From NCBI GenBank assembly GCA_963678675.1, contig OY783199.1, positions 20,150,909 to 20,214,908 on the forward strand: a stretch of DNA of 64,000 nucleotides. The letters are read 5' to 3'. Positions within the stretch are counted from its first letter, which is position 1. Every line of letters begins with the position of its first letter. This DNA comes from Xiphydria camelus (lineage: Eukaryota > Arthropoda > Insecta > Hymenoptera > Xiphydriidae). A model generated the notes under the pieces. The model did no database searches. It saw only the letters and a list, made by a program, of their open reading frames with translations, and was not told the origin of the DNA. Below are positions 35,171-46,689 of the stretch, piece after piece. Position numbers and translations under genes: made by a program.

Positions 35171-36329
35171 CGGTACCACTTCTTCAGCAATTAGTTGATC
35201 GTTTACATCGGATCGAAACTGTTGGCCGACTCATAAATCGTCGACCGCGGAGATACCCCAGCTTTACGACCGAAATCGGCATCTGTCGGGGAGGCGCGGT
35301 ATCGCCTTGGCGATCGTAACGAAGGAGTTGCGGATAGAATGTGGTACCGGAATACGGGTTAACGGGGTTGATTGTCGGGGTGTAAACGTCGGCCTCGCGA
35401 TATGGGCGGAATTCATTACCGATGCGGGAGTAGTAACAATTAAAAATGAATGCGTCAATTAAGTAATAAAATTCGCGGGGGAAGAGCGTCGGTTGGTAGT
35501 CGACGGCGGAGGGGCTGCTCTTCTCTCCTCGATACTTCTGTTGCCGCGGTTATTGCGGTACGGTTAAAAACCACGCCTCGCCATGCGGTCGGCCATGTTG
35601 GTTCCTACGTGAATTCTCATTGGTTCTCTACGTCAAATCTCGGAAGCTTTGTAATTAAGATAGCGAGAGCGCGCCCGTTGCCGCAAACTTTAGTGTTCCA
35701 GGGAGATCGTCGGTGTACATTTTTTTTTGTTCCGATGAACGTGATGCGCGGTAAATACAGAGCGAATATGGAGCTCAGAATCTATTTTTAGGCACGACCT
35801 TCATACGAGTACATGGCAAGTATAGGTATAGAAATGACAAGTGCCTTACACTTATATGATACAATTTTCATCGGACACGTACGCCCAAGACGAGTCAAAA
35901 TCGAAATAGTTAATCGTTTTGAACATTCATCGCACTAGTCTTATTAATTTTAAACATAAAAAAAAGTTTCTGTAAAAATACTTTGTTACATAATTTCAAA
36001 GTAAGTACCTAAATCAGATTTACAGTAGTCGGTAAAAATGTTTGGTGTCATATACGAATATTTTTTCCTTGTAAATGCTTCGTATTGTGCGAACATGAAT
36101 GCCTCAAAAAGTTACAGTTTGGTCATAGGTAATTTAACGAGGTCTTGGTTCTGATCAAAATTGCAATTTTAGATTGGCCTTAAATATATTTCCAAAATTT
36201 AGAAAACAGTTTGGTCGGGTAGAAAAATGTCTCAGTCAAAAGTTGCGTGGCTCTGACATTTCCACAACTTTTGTCTGAAACTTTTTTTTATAACTCTCGA
36301 CGTGGAAAAGATGATGCGAGAAGACCTAC
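35171..36329. other. dsx intron, CpG-rich to about 35800; no gene seen
   Basis: One 113-codon open frame (35450-35791) shows no recognisable features. The remainder is AT-rich. Confidence 0.45.
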
Positions 36330-36740
36330 ACGAAAAAAAATAAATCGTAGCATTTACAAAGTTTGTGGTAAATTTAGGAACAAGGCCACTTTATTGTTGT
36401 GATAATTACTATTTTAGTAAAAATTATAGTAAGACTTGTAGAAGTTGCAAACGTTTGCTGTAATTTTTTACTAAAATTATAGTTATCGTAAGGGGCCATC
36501 CATATATTACGTAAGACGTTTGAGGAGGAGGGGGGTGTGAATATTTCTTACACTGTATGTAAATACAGTGTCAACTGTACGTACAAGTTTCTTACACTGG
36601 GGGGGGGGGGGGGGGGGTCAAAAAGAGGCCAAAAACATCTTACGTAATATATGGATGGCCCCTAACAGTAAATTGGCCTTGTCCCACATTTTACCACAAA
36701 CTTTGTAAAAAAATGTTACAATTTATTTTTCTCTGTGTGT
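36330..36740. mobile_element. Inverted-repeat element interrupted by another
   Basis: The outer arms pair: ACAAAGTTTGTGGTAAATTT with ACAAGGCCACTTTA on the left, against TAAATTGGCCTTGT and TTACCACAAACTTTGT on the right. The element at 36492-36662 is inserted near its centre. Confidence 0.75.
36492..36662. mobile_element. Miniature element with GGGGCCATCCATATATTACG ends (copy 2)
   Basis: Nearly identical to 15035-15199 and flanked by TAA on both sides. It contains a poly-G run of about 20 at 36598-36617. Confidence 0.8.
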
Positions 36741-36812
36741 AGAAAATGTTTCATCTTGGCGGTGTAGTCCGGTCATAAGATGCTGGTATCGTAATTTCAA
36801 ATGGTATATTTG

Positions 36813-37149
36813 CACGGAGAAAAGAATGTCGTACAAAGTGATATTCCACATAGTATTATAGTTGTCCTCAGGAGCGACAATAGCACAGAGTATCGTTGCA
36901 CATTGTAAGAGTTACCCATCAACATACATAGCAATATTCAAGATATTCACAGCCAATACCATTGATGCGTTACATGTAACAATATAAGAGTGCTACGTTG
37001 AATTGTCGTTCTTGCAATAAAGGTTGGGTACTATTACAATGTACAGCGGTATTCTGTATTACGTCGCTTCCAAGGACATCTTCTGCTGTGTGAAATATCA
37101 CTAATTACTCCATTTATTGAGTACTTTGTATAACATTCCTTTTTCCGTG
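36813..37149. mobile_element. Complete family B element (CACGG...CCGTG)
   Basis: The ends CACGGAGAAAAGAATG and ACATTCCTTTTTCCGTG are inverted. GAGCGACAATAGCACAGAGTA pairs with TACTCTGTGCTATGTCGC-type sequence in other copies. 337 bases, non-coding. Confidence 0.75.
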
Positions 37150-37220
37150 TTCTCCGTGTAAAAATTAATTTTTGGAATACTGGGGCTAGGAAACGTTCGG
37201 TATAACAAATAATCATTTGA

Positions 37221-37452
37221 GGGGGTCAGTGGAAAAGTGGTACAAGTCACAATTTGGATTATTTGAGTTAACTGCAAAAATGCATAGTTAAAGTAAATCT
37301 GTTTCGAAAAAAAAATGGTATAAGTGTATAATGGTATGGTTGCCACTTTACCACTTTTTTTTCTATAAACAGATATTTACTTTAACTATGCATTTTTGCT
37401 GTTAACTCAAATAATCCAAATTGTGACTTGTACCACTTTTCCACTAACCCCC
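37221..37452. mobile_element. Hairpin element with 8-base target duplication, upstream of the male dsx exon
   Basis: GGGGGTCAGTGGAAAAGTGG pairs with CCACTTTTCCACTAACCCCC. TCATTTGA occurs directly at both borders (37213-37220 and 37453-37460). An 8-base duplication suggests a hAT- or P-like mechanism. It ends about 250 bases before the male exon acceptor. Confidence 0.85.
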
Positions 37453-37705
37453 TCATTTGAATGATACTTGAAGCACGCCGAGATTAAGCCCACCAAAGAT
37501 TATCTATAGACAAAACAGTCTAACATACAAAACCGAGACACTTCTAACCACAATCGGTCGTGCTTATCGCGAACGTGATCGCAGGCACCTGGAAGATCCG
37601 AGGATCCGGGCATGTTCTTATCGTACACGCATCTGTATTCCTCATGCAGATGCGCGTACGAATACCTCGGGCCTTAATGCGTTTCTGCGATTTCTTTTCG
37701 AGCAG

Positions 37706-37971
37706 CCAACTTCGAAATCAGGATGTGGAAAGAGAGGATGGAGCAGTTAACCGGACAAAGTTACAACGTCTACAACGGCTTCGTCGCGCCCACGGGGGCG
37801 GATGACGCGCCGACGTATCTGGGAGAGCCACCCTACATCGGCCTGGCACCGCCGTTACCGACTACCTATTGGGGCCATTTTCCCTACACCCGCAACGCCC
37901 ACGTCTTGCCGACCGAAGTTCCGCCAAGACCCGAAAGCCCTCCGGAACAGCCTGCCACGTCGCGTCGGTGA
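37706..37971 (+). CDS. dsx: doublesex, male-specific exon (start of the male C-terminal tail)
   Basis: The acceptor TTTCTTTTCGAGCAG ends at 37705. Joined to the OD2 exon the split codon becomes GCC (Ala), giving RRIAE-ANFEIRMWKERM. In insect male DSX the junction reads like RRIEE-ARVEINR, and a Tyr/Pro-rich tail follows. Here the tail contains SYNVYNGFVAP, APTYLGEPPYIGL, TTYWGHFPYTRNAH and PRPESPPEQP, comparable in composition and order to the male tail of Drosophila. The frame reaches TGA at 37969-37971 after 88 residues. This TGA lies inside a near-consensus donor (CG|GTGAGT, exon end 37967), so either the protein ends here or the stop is removed and the tail continues in a later exon. The CpG-rich sequence after it gives no clear continuation. 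Confidence 0.82.
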
Positions 37972-38889
37972 GTTGTTCACGCTGTCGCTACCTCTTTCTT
38001 CTCCGCGGTCGCGTCTTCCGATTCCTCCGAATCTGGAAGTGTCGTCGTCGGGGAGTCGTCCTCGATTCCGAACCGTTCACGACTCTCCGCGCTCCCCTCA
38101 CACCTGCAGAGTGGTTCTCGACGCGAGGCTTTTACGGCCGTTTCGAGTTTCGAGAGTCGTATGAAGAGAGAAAGAGAGGGAATCGGCTTCGCCGTCTGCT
38201 CTGGACCCGTTCCACGTGGTGCGCGGCCCATCAAAGGGCTACATAGAATCCTCGCCGCTCGGGGTTGCTACTATTTCATATTTTATGTGGTTTTTACGTC
38301 TTTTCGGAATTGCGACGATACATTCACCGATATGTGGTATATATGTGTATGTATCTCCATACTGCGACGGGGACTATTTTTGGTCCCTTCGACACACCGT
38401 GACGTGGTGAAATCGAACCTCTGCTCTCCTTATTTCGTTCTCTCTTTCTTTGTCTCTCTGTCTCTCTCTCCCTCTCCTTCCCTCCCTCCCCCTTCCTCAT
38501 CCTCTCTCCCTCACCCCCTCTCTCTTTCTCTTACTCTCTTTTCATAGATATTAGATCTATTTGTACATGGGCCATCGGAAGTGGGTTAATATTCAACCCA
38601 AGAGAGACAGAGACATTATTTCCTTTTTCCATTTTATGACTCTGATCTTCGAGAGCTCATTACCTTCGGTAGAAAATCAGAACGATATGCTTCCTTGCCT
38701 CGTATGCTTACCTATGTCATTTTAACAAACAGGTTATCCGCGTATGCGTATATACCTACAATACTTAATTATGACGCGTTGACTCCGACGAGAGAAAATT
38801 CGCTAAGTGGAGCGAAAGTTGATCGCTACGGTTCTGCCATATTTTTTATCCGGTTAAAATTATAGGTTTCAAGAAATCGAGCGTGTACA
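37972..38889. other. Sequence after the male exon, with a pyrimidine-rich microsatellite
   Basis: CpG-rich to about 38400, then a (CT)n-rich tract (about 38430-38540). Could be male 3' untranslated region or intron. No AATAAA was noticed close to the TGA. Confidence 0.4.
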
Positions 38890-39555
38890 CTGAGAGAACA
38901 GTTTATTTATAGTTAATAGACGTGTAATTGATTATAGCGAAAGAATTATTTCGTTGGGCCAAGTGAATATATTTTAATTATTACAATGTTTCTTTGATTC
39001 ATATAAAAATAAGAGTAATAGCTTCCTTCGCCATAATCAATTATACACTGAGAAAAATAATTTCCAAACCACAATCTTTCTCGGATGGTCAATTAAATAT
39101 ATAGTTATCTTGACAAATATGTAGTTTGAGTAACTGAAATTTAGTTGAGGAAACTATAGATACTTAGCTGCTTCAACTAAATATTTGTTTAAATAACCGT
39201 ATATTTAGTTGGCCGCCCGTGACCTCAACATTTAGTTGAATAAAACGATTCTTTTTACTCTGTACTTGATATTTCCACCTTCCGTCTGACTAAAACTTTT
39301 GTTGAAATAAACCAGTTCTGATTCACTGTAAAAAAAATTTCTATTAAATTTTTAATGCAATTGTATATAAAGCTTTTATCTAATAGGTGATTATGAAAAT
39401 TAATAGACTCCATTGCGAAATTTATAAGGGCAATTTCATAAGGAATTATGTTAATTGTCATAATTACGGAGTATGTTAATTTTCATAGTAACGTATTTGA
39501 AAAAAGCTTTGTATAAAAGTACATTAAAAATAAAAATTTGGTTTGTAGTCTTGAT
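38890..39555. repeat. Cluster of CACTGAGAAAAA-type miniature elements
   Basis: About 38890-39055 is a palindromic element (GTAATTGATTATAGCGAAAG pairs with CTTCGCCATAATCAATTA). From 39051 an element starts CACTGAGAAAAATAATTTCC. 39327-39555 is family A. No gene. Confidence 0.55.
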
Positions 39556-39649
39556 TTAACAAAGCAGTGAAGTTGAATAGATTTACATGTATAAACAAAA
39601 TGAATCTTATTAAATGAAATGAGAAAATTTAGTTATTCTAACAACTTAT

Positions 39650-40045
39650 TATACTGAGAGAAATTATTGGTAGTGCTAAAAAAATATTTTCTTCGATCAA
39701 AGCTGTAATATAATTTTAGGATCAAGCCATGGCTTTCTTCGTGCAAGAAAATATTTGATAGGCTGGAGTAATTGTTTCTTTGCGCAGAAAGAATTTCTGG
39801 CTCCCACGACGGTTTTCTTGAATCAAGAATACATATTCTTTGATTGTGGCCGATCCGACTGAGAGTGTCGGTTTTTGAATACAGATGAAAAAGGGCGCTT
39901 GCGAGAAGACTTCCAAATGCGCTTGGGGTTTGTGGGCGCTTGCCGAGGCTCGGCAAGCATGTAAATGACTTCCAAATGCGAGCCTAGCACTTCTAGTTAC
40001 TTGGGGCTTGTGGACGCTTGCCGAGGCTTGGCAAGCGTGTAAAGC
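39650..40045. repeat. Family F element and two tandem GCTTGCCGAGGC units
   Basis: 39650-39850 is family F. From about 39905 to 40043 a unit of about 75 bases is repeated twice, each containing GCTTGCCGAGGCTCGGCAAG or the variant with TTGGCAAG, a palindrome, plus CTTCCAAATGCG and TTGGGGTTTGTGG-like parts. Confidence 0.6.
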
Positions 40046-41558
40046 CGGCATTATATTCGTCAATATCCGCAACTGACCCTCTTCCCACTTCTTCCTCATC
40101 TTCTCATACCCCCGCGCGATTCGAGTTCATTCTCTCCCTCCTTTGTCGACCGACCTACCCACCCCGTGGTTTCGCGCGATAGTTGGGAAAAAGTTTGGCG
40201 GATCGGAGTGCGGACAAAGAGAGATCGACGTCGGCTCTTAAATTCGTGAAGAGGAGGGAGCGGGGGGATGCTCGATACCGAGGATCAGAAGACGGGAAAG
40301 ATTAGGCGGAAGATAGCGGAGCGTCGTCTCGCAGTTTGGTTCGCCACGGGGTAACAACGTTCGCACGGAGGGGAAGGATTAGTTTTCGTTTTCGGACATA
40401 AAATTTCGCGTTGTTCTTTTGTTCGGGCCGGTCGCGTTGGAATCGTAATCGCGAATCCGGCGGACATAAAACAGATTCTAACCCATAAAACGCCCTTCCC
40501 ACCGAGACGCTTAGTCTCGTACCCTCCCCTCGCCCTCCTTTCTCGTCCTTCGCTTCGTCTCGTCCCGCCCTCCGGCTCTCTCTCTCTCTTCTCTCGAGGA
40601 TCGGCCCGAGATTCGCTCCGGCTTTTCGCGCGCGAATATGTGCAACGACTATCGCACCCCCCTCGGCCGCAACGTCGATCGGTCATTCGCGCTTTGCGGT
40701 TCGTCAAATCTAAAGCAAGTTCGGCCGAGACGAAACGGCACTCTAATTAACGCGTAAACGTGCCCAATATCTCAAAGGCAACGACGCGTCGCACCCGTGA
40801 ATCGTCGTCGACAAAGGCGACGCGACGCGCCAATTCCACTCCGTTGTCACAATTAAATCGTCCCAAGGGAGACTCCAAGGATCGTTGCATACTTGGCACG
40901 GTCAGCGGACGCTGCTTCTTGTTTCGTCGGTGCGAGTAAATTGTGGCGAAAGTGCGTCAAAGCGCGCTTGCCACGGATGTGCGTGTGCGCTCGTGAAGGG
41001 GCGCATATGACGAGGCAAATGGTCCAGCGGTAAAGAATTAAATTTACGAGTACGCACCGACCTTTATGCGTGGCTCGCTCTCCTTGAGGTTGCTGCTGCT
41101 GCTGCTGCTGCCACCGTTGCTGCCGTCGCGGTTACACCTACCTCTCTCATCACGGCAAGAATGGTCCAGCTGTCCAGACGTCGAATTTTCAACGGAGAAA
41201 CGGCATCTTAACGCGAGGGAGTTTCGTCGAGCGGGAAATATTGCGACGTCCGCGACCTCCCGTCGACTCTCGAGACCTCCGAAGTGACTGCAGGTTGAAG
41301 ACTGCACCGCGGGTGTCGCCGCATCGCAATCGCGGCAATGGTCAACGTACTTTTGCGACTGCGGCGAGTTTTCGTTGCTGCAGTTGTTCGGGGAAGCACC
41401 CCTGCCACGGCAGAGTGTTTTCGCGGCACCGAACGGAGGAGGAAGAATTCCACGGACGGCGACGGTCTCTTATCGGGTTCCCGCGGAGGAAGAGGTCGTT
41501 TGGAGGCAAGTAGCGCTTTACCCGCGCGGGGCACGGTCCCCTCGTCCCGCGATGCTAG

Positions 41559-41593
<35 letters not shown>

Positions 41594-42056
41594 GAGGAGT
41601 GTATAGTACCTATAGCGTAATTCGGCCGTAAAACCGAATTAAAAATACGGCGATATTAAATGGCGAGCGGCGATAATGCGCGAGATATCAAACATGGAAA
41701 CGGCAATCAAAGCGTCTCCGAGATCGGCACGTATCGCGGGAAGGGCGGTTGGTCTCGCGGTAATGTGGAATTTCACGAGAGACGGGAGAGGGGCCGCCGC
41801 AACCGAGTCGCACGCGATGATTTCTGTTAATTTATCCAGAGCCGTCGCGTCGCGTGGATAGCTTTGCCGCGATCCGTGCTAATTCCTTCGGCTGGACCTA
41901 TAAGCTGTATTTTTCAGCGGCGCGATAGCGTGTAATTTAGATTTGCGTTGGGGGAGACTTGTTTTATAACGTAGAGGAAAATTTATTCAAGAAAGATTAA
42001 CGTACGTAGTGCGAGTTTGGCAATTTTGAAATTCACGTGGAAAATTACATTATTGC
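40046..42056. other. CpG-rich island with (TGC)n and (GA)n runs; no gene supported
   Basis: (TGC)n at about 41088-41111 and (GA)n at about 41563-41592, the latter followed by GAGTGTATAGTACC. Open frames up to 140 codons on both strands are unrecognisable. The mix of CpG, GA runs and TATA-like boxes resembles 22.7-23.9 kb and could be regulatory. Confidence 0.4.
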
Positions 42057-42740
42057 GGGGTCGTGAGTAATTATTTATTTATATTAATGACATTTTTTTT
42101 AATGCATTAATTTGATATTTCTTCCTTACAATCATGTGGAATAGTATGTGATTGCAAGGACGAAATATTTGATTAATATGGAAAAAGATCTAATTGACGT
42201 AAATAAATAATTATTTGCGACCCCACAAGTAGTAGATCCAGCTAATTCTTTTTCTTTGTGTACAATAAAAGAGGTACATATAAGAGTTTTCAGATGTTTC
42301 TACTGTGCCGAAGAACAATTTTTCCTTAGAAATTATATCGTAATGTAAATTACCAGGATTTAACGTTTTCAAACAATAGTTATTTTCGTTATTAGGGCGT
42401 GAAGCGCTGTTTCTAACGAGTGTGAAGTTTGCCGCACGAGCGAAGCGAGTACGGCAATCACACTCGTTAGAACGGCGCGAAACAACCGAATAACGAATTC
42501 TATTTTTTGTCACTAAGTGTCAAATACGAGGTTGACGATTTCACGCACTGCGCAGGTTATTTCACGCACTGCGCAACTTTTCACGAATTGGTGTGTGAAA
42601 GATGATTTCACATGCGTCGAGGACGCCCATGAAACCGAGTATTTGACACTGAGTGACAAAAACAAAATTATTGTCCTCCACTGTAAAAACATCCGAAAAT
42701 CTTCACGTATACCACTTTTATTGTAAATGCAGTAAAATTT
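42057..42740. mobile_element. Cluster of nested inverted-repeat elements
   Basis: 42057-42224: GGGGTCGTGAGTAATTATTT pairs with AATAATTATTTGCGACCCC. About 42240-42310 pairs with 42680-42740 (AATAAAAGAGGTACA and GATGTTTCTAC against their complements). Between them, 42380-42500 (TCTAACGAGTGTGA with TCACACTCGTTAGA) and 42505-42665 (TTTTTGTCACTAAGTGTCAA with TTGACACTGAGTGACAAAAA) are two more hairpins. The second carries a repeated TTTCACGCACTGCGCA. Confidence 0.65.
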
Positions 42741-42828
42741 ACTGGTATCAGTCTTTCCGTGAATATTTAATATACTTAATTAAAAGTGCTTCGTTTCGGA
42801 AGTCGATTATCCATACCGTGTGAATTAC

Positions 42829-43352
42829 AAGCTTCACAGTGTGTCCCCTATTTCCCTTCATTCTCCGACTTCTAAAAAAAAAGTTTTTCACCCTAAAGCG
42901 CTCGCAATTTTACTCTTTCCCCCCTATAATTAGATATTTTTCCTCTAAAACCACCTATTATTCAGCTTCTCAGCTTAGTCTGTTTTTTCATCAATTCAGG
43001 TTACATGAAAAAGATAAAAATAGTCATTTTTGTTTTGTTAAAATGATAGTGTAATCCCTACTTTATCTACTTGCATCAATATTTCGTTTAGAATATGATA
43101 GCGTAGTTGAATTAATGTTTTTACCGGAAAGTAGATTCGACAAATGGTCCTTTTTTTCCTGAGATTGCGATATTTAGATTTCAATTACTTAACATGAGAT
43201 AAATTTTCAAGTTACAGAAACATCGTTATTTTTTAAAACCACTGCATTTTAAAAATTTTTGGAAGACCTTTTTTAAATCAAAATTGTCCCCTGTTTTGAA
43301 AAAATTTCCCCTATTCCCCCTAAAATGAAACAGATAGGGGCTGTGAAGCCTG
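42829..43352. mobile_element. hAT-like non-coding element (CAGGCTTCACAGTGTGTCC family)
   Basis: Left end AAGCTTCACAGTGTGTCCCC, right end GGGGCTGTGAAGCCTG. GAATTA occurs at both flanks, a partial match to an 8-base duplication. The middle is T/C-rich with CCCCTATTCCCCC-like tracts. Related to 51810-52346 and 14660. Confidence 0.65.
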
Positions 43353-45158
43353 GAATTATCAAAACTCAATCTTCTCACAATTACAACGTCTCATTAGTGC
43401 TCGACGTCAGACTTGGTAAAATAATCCAGTTTTGACTCTCCAAGCGTTTACGAATTCCGCACGCGAGTCTTTTCCCCCCTCTTCTCCCATCTCCTTTTTT
43501 CTTCCTTCCCCTCGTCCCATACGAACGCGTAGCAGCGGACCAAGGGTGGACGCGCAGGCTCCGCTCGCAGTAAGCAGCATCAATGTAATCAGACAAGCCG
43601 CTCAGAGCGGGGCTTAACGACGATCGTAAACGCGGTTGACTTTACAGCCCGCGGATTTCTTCCTCTCTTCGTTTCCTTCGCCCGCGGAGCCAGCGCGCGC
43701 GCGAGCAGTCTTTCGTTTATTTCGCTCGGGCGCAGTAAAATATCCGAGTTTATGTGACAGCGACTAGCGAAGTCGCCGGCACGAAACAACGCTCCGGAGA
43801 GGACTGCTCTCGCTGCGAAAATTCCAAGACGCGTCATCCGGTGCGAAGGACTGTGCGCTCCCGTCACCTTCGACGCCGCGAGATAAGTGGGGAAGCGCGT
43901 CGCGGCGACTCTCCTTTCCGGAAGACCCACCGGGACTTCCCCCGACTTTCGAAGGAGTCCACGAGCGCGCGCAGTGCGCCAGCGGGGAGGCTGGCGCGCG
44001 CATCCACCGGCGGACGGCTCTCGCGCGACGACCCTGGCGGAGACCGTCGGCCCGCCGAGGGGTGGCGGGCTGCGCGCTCTCGCGAGCCGGATGGACGAGC
44101 GGGCAATTTCCCAGGCGAGGCAATAATTAGCAGCGCCAAAGTGCGTGCACCGGCCGCGCGTCTTCGGTCTACGTAACCGGGAACCGCGCCGCGGTGAGAG
44201 CGGTAAGCACGCGGTGTAACGGGCTGCGGCTGCGTCGGGATTTTAGTACTTTCTAATCACAGTTGTGGGCTACAATTAAACCCCCATAAACCCCGTCGTA
44301 ACTTTTTCGAAGCGGCCGACCGACGTTTCTCGTTCTGTCGTCTCTCTTTCTCTCTCTTCCTCGGAGTCGCAAAAACTCCGCCATATTGCATCCTTAATGA
44401 AACCCCGAGATACGGGCTCCGCCGTTCCGCCACCGCGTTGTTCCCCTTGGCCGCCTCCTCCTCCGACGTAGGGCCTCCAACGGATATGGGACTTCTTGAA
44501 AATTCAAGCTCTCGGAATTTCTGCGAGGGCGGCCGCAGAAATATCAAAGAGGGAACGGCGACGGCGACGACGGAGGAGGGACGAGGCACTTTGCAGCCTC
44601 GTCAGGGTGGAAGAGAGCGCTCCGGAAGCAATGAATTCTCCTCCGGTATATCGGAGTCTTCGTCGGAGCCTCCGACGAAGTCGAGCTCTCGCGTTTTGCA
44701 CACGCGGCATCGCGCGTCGTCGTCGACGTCGCGTTGAAGGATGGCAGGACCGCGAAGCGTAGGAATCGCGCGCGGCCCAGGCATGCGGGCACGTAGGCAG
44801 GGTTTAGCGGGGTCTGACGTTTACGGCTCGGAGCAGCCGACCTAGCGCCAGTAAAACTTGAGAAGAAATACAAGCAAGTCCGCATCGACAGTTAAAGTCA
44901 TACGCGCGAAAATACTGCCGAGCTTCTGTGAAATACGACGTACCTCGCGAACGAAGCCACCGGGGTCCAACCCAGGATACGCGCCTCGTTAATGAAAAAG
45001 GACTGCTAGCCTATTCGCTCCTCCCATCAGCCTTGTATCGCGGGTCGGGACACGATAATGCATTCGCGCGGGGCTCGTACGAAATGCGTCTTCGAGGAAT
45101 CGACCTGCGGGTACCAGGTGCGTAGGTACAAACGCACTTGGTGATGTAACCAGTATCC
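43353..45158. other. CpG-rich island; no recognisable gene
   Basis: Strongly CpG-rich (43430-45130). Up to five overlapping frames of 80-140 codons are open on both strands, which is composition rather than coding. TATA-like and polypyrimidine elements are present but no protein family is recognisable. Confidence 0.4.
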
Positions 45159-45182
45159 TGGTCTCCAAAATCTTGGAGACCA
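45159..45182. repeat. 24-base palindrome
   Basis: TGGTCTCCAA and TTGGAGACCA flank a four-base centre. The following AACTAAACAGTTTGGTG also appears, diverged, near 52780, so this is part of a dispersed repeat. Confidence 0.6.
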
Positions 45183-45499
45183 TAACTAAACAGTTTGGTG
45201 AAATATGGATCCTACATCAGTTTGACCATTTTCTGGTTAGACCAGGGCGGGAAGTTGATAACTTTTTAGAGAGTTGGTAACTTTTTTTTTAATATGTCAC
45301 TTTTTTCACTTTCTTCATCAAAAGTCACTTTTATACACTAATTTTGATATTTTGACTTCTCATTTGTGATTTTAAAAGTTATATAATAGCAAAAGTTCTA
45401 TATAGCTGTCGCGCGAGACATTTTTTTTGACAAGTTGCATATGATTTTTTTAAATTTTCCGAGTGCATTATCGTCGCAATGTTATGGTGCTATGTACAT

Positions 45500-45752
45500 A
45501 TGTAGCATAGAAGTAAAATCCGGGCTAAAAGTGCCAAAAAGCAAGTTTTGAGATATGCAGTTCTGAAAGCAAGCAGCAAGCAAGCTTTCCAGCAAGCAAG
45601 ATTCTTGTGGCAATTATTTGAACTAGATTTTGAAGGATTTAGACATAGCCCATTTTACAGCGTATTGGGGTTGTCACATAGTCCACTTTTTAGCACTTAA
45701 CTCAATTTTTCATATTCTGGCACTTAGCCCGGATTTTACTTCCATGCTACAT
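45500..45752. mobile_element. Hairpin-ended element
   Basis: ATGTAGCATAGAAGTAAAAT with CCGGGCTAAAAGTGCCA pairs with TGGCACTTAGCCCGG and ATTTTACTTCCATGCTACAT. It contains several AGCAAGCAAGC stretches. Non-coding. Confidence 0.75.
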
Positions 45753-45848
45753 ATATACTTATGTATGTACATTCGAATGAGAGTCTCGAGCTGGTGTTGG
45801 TTGTTCATATATAGGGTAAGCGGTATAGTTGTTGACACTCGACAGTTA

Positions 45849-46393
45849 CAGGGCTCCCAATTGGTCATTTTTAAAAATAATTAGTCATTTTTTCCCAATC
45901 AAGTCAGTGAAAAGTCAATTTTATTTTTTAAAAAGTCATTATTTTTAAGATTTCGTCCTTTGATTAGTCAAATAATTTCACGGTACCTTCTCGTCCCTAA
46001 GATTATGCAACAGCTTGCATGAATTCTCAGTATTCAGGTGGTCATGCAATTATCGTTGCGTGTGTTTTTTTGTAATATGAGGAAAGATTTGTTAAGATAT
46101 TTGCTAAGGTATTTGTTCGCTAAAGAATGATCTAATTTGTTATCTTCCATATCTCACAATTTCGATGCGTTCTTATGAAAATAAATTATTTCGATTACAG
46201 ATCTCAATCACTTTCTTTCAATATTATTTCCTCAAAACTTTTCTGAATTTATTACAAACACCATTAGGTCGTTTTTTGTATCCCTTCATAATGCTTAAGT
46301 GAGAAAAGATTGGTCATGTTTTGGTCATTTTTTTTCAAATAGCGATTCATTAAAACCTACTATTTTTTAACATCTGGTTGGATGGGAGCCCTG
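45849..46393. mobile_element. hAT-like element (CAGGGCTCCC...GGGAGCCCTG)
   Basis: Inverted ends CAGGGCTCCCAA and GGGAGCCCTG. CAGTTA is present at both borders (45843-45848 and 46394-46399). Subterminal AGTCATTTTT repeats occur. The flanking TTGACAC and TTATTGACACC suggest it landed in an element resembling 5351-5744. Confidence 0.65.
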
Positions 46394-46471
46394 CAGTTAT
46401 TGACACCATCCAATAACACATGCATTGGATAGAAAGGCATAAAGGTGTCAATAACTTTCTTTCAACGTATA

Positions 46472-46689
46472 AGGGCCGCCACAGACACGCAGTCTTGTCG
46501 TCAGTTTTGCATGCGCAATCTAAAGGCGCGGTCTCACGGGGTGGTGGAGCACTACTTGCATAGCGCATGTGTCACGTCAATGTGCCGACACTGATGTGAC
46601 ACATGCGAGTGCTCCACCACCCCGTGAGATCGCGCCTTTAGACTGCGCATGCAAGACTGACGACAAGACTGTGTATCTGTGGCGGCCCT
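46472..46689. mobile_element. GC-rich long hairpin element
   Basis: The arms are about 95 bases, nearly identical: AGGGCCGCCACAGA with GGTGGTGGAGCACT on the left, against AGTGCTCCACCACC and GGCGGCCCT on the right. The loop is around TGTCACGTCAATGTGCCGAC. Confidence 0.8.
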
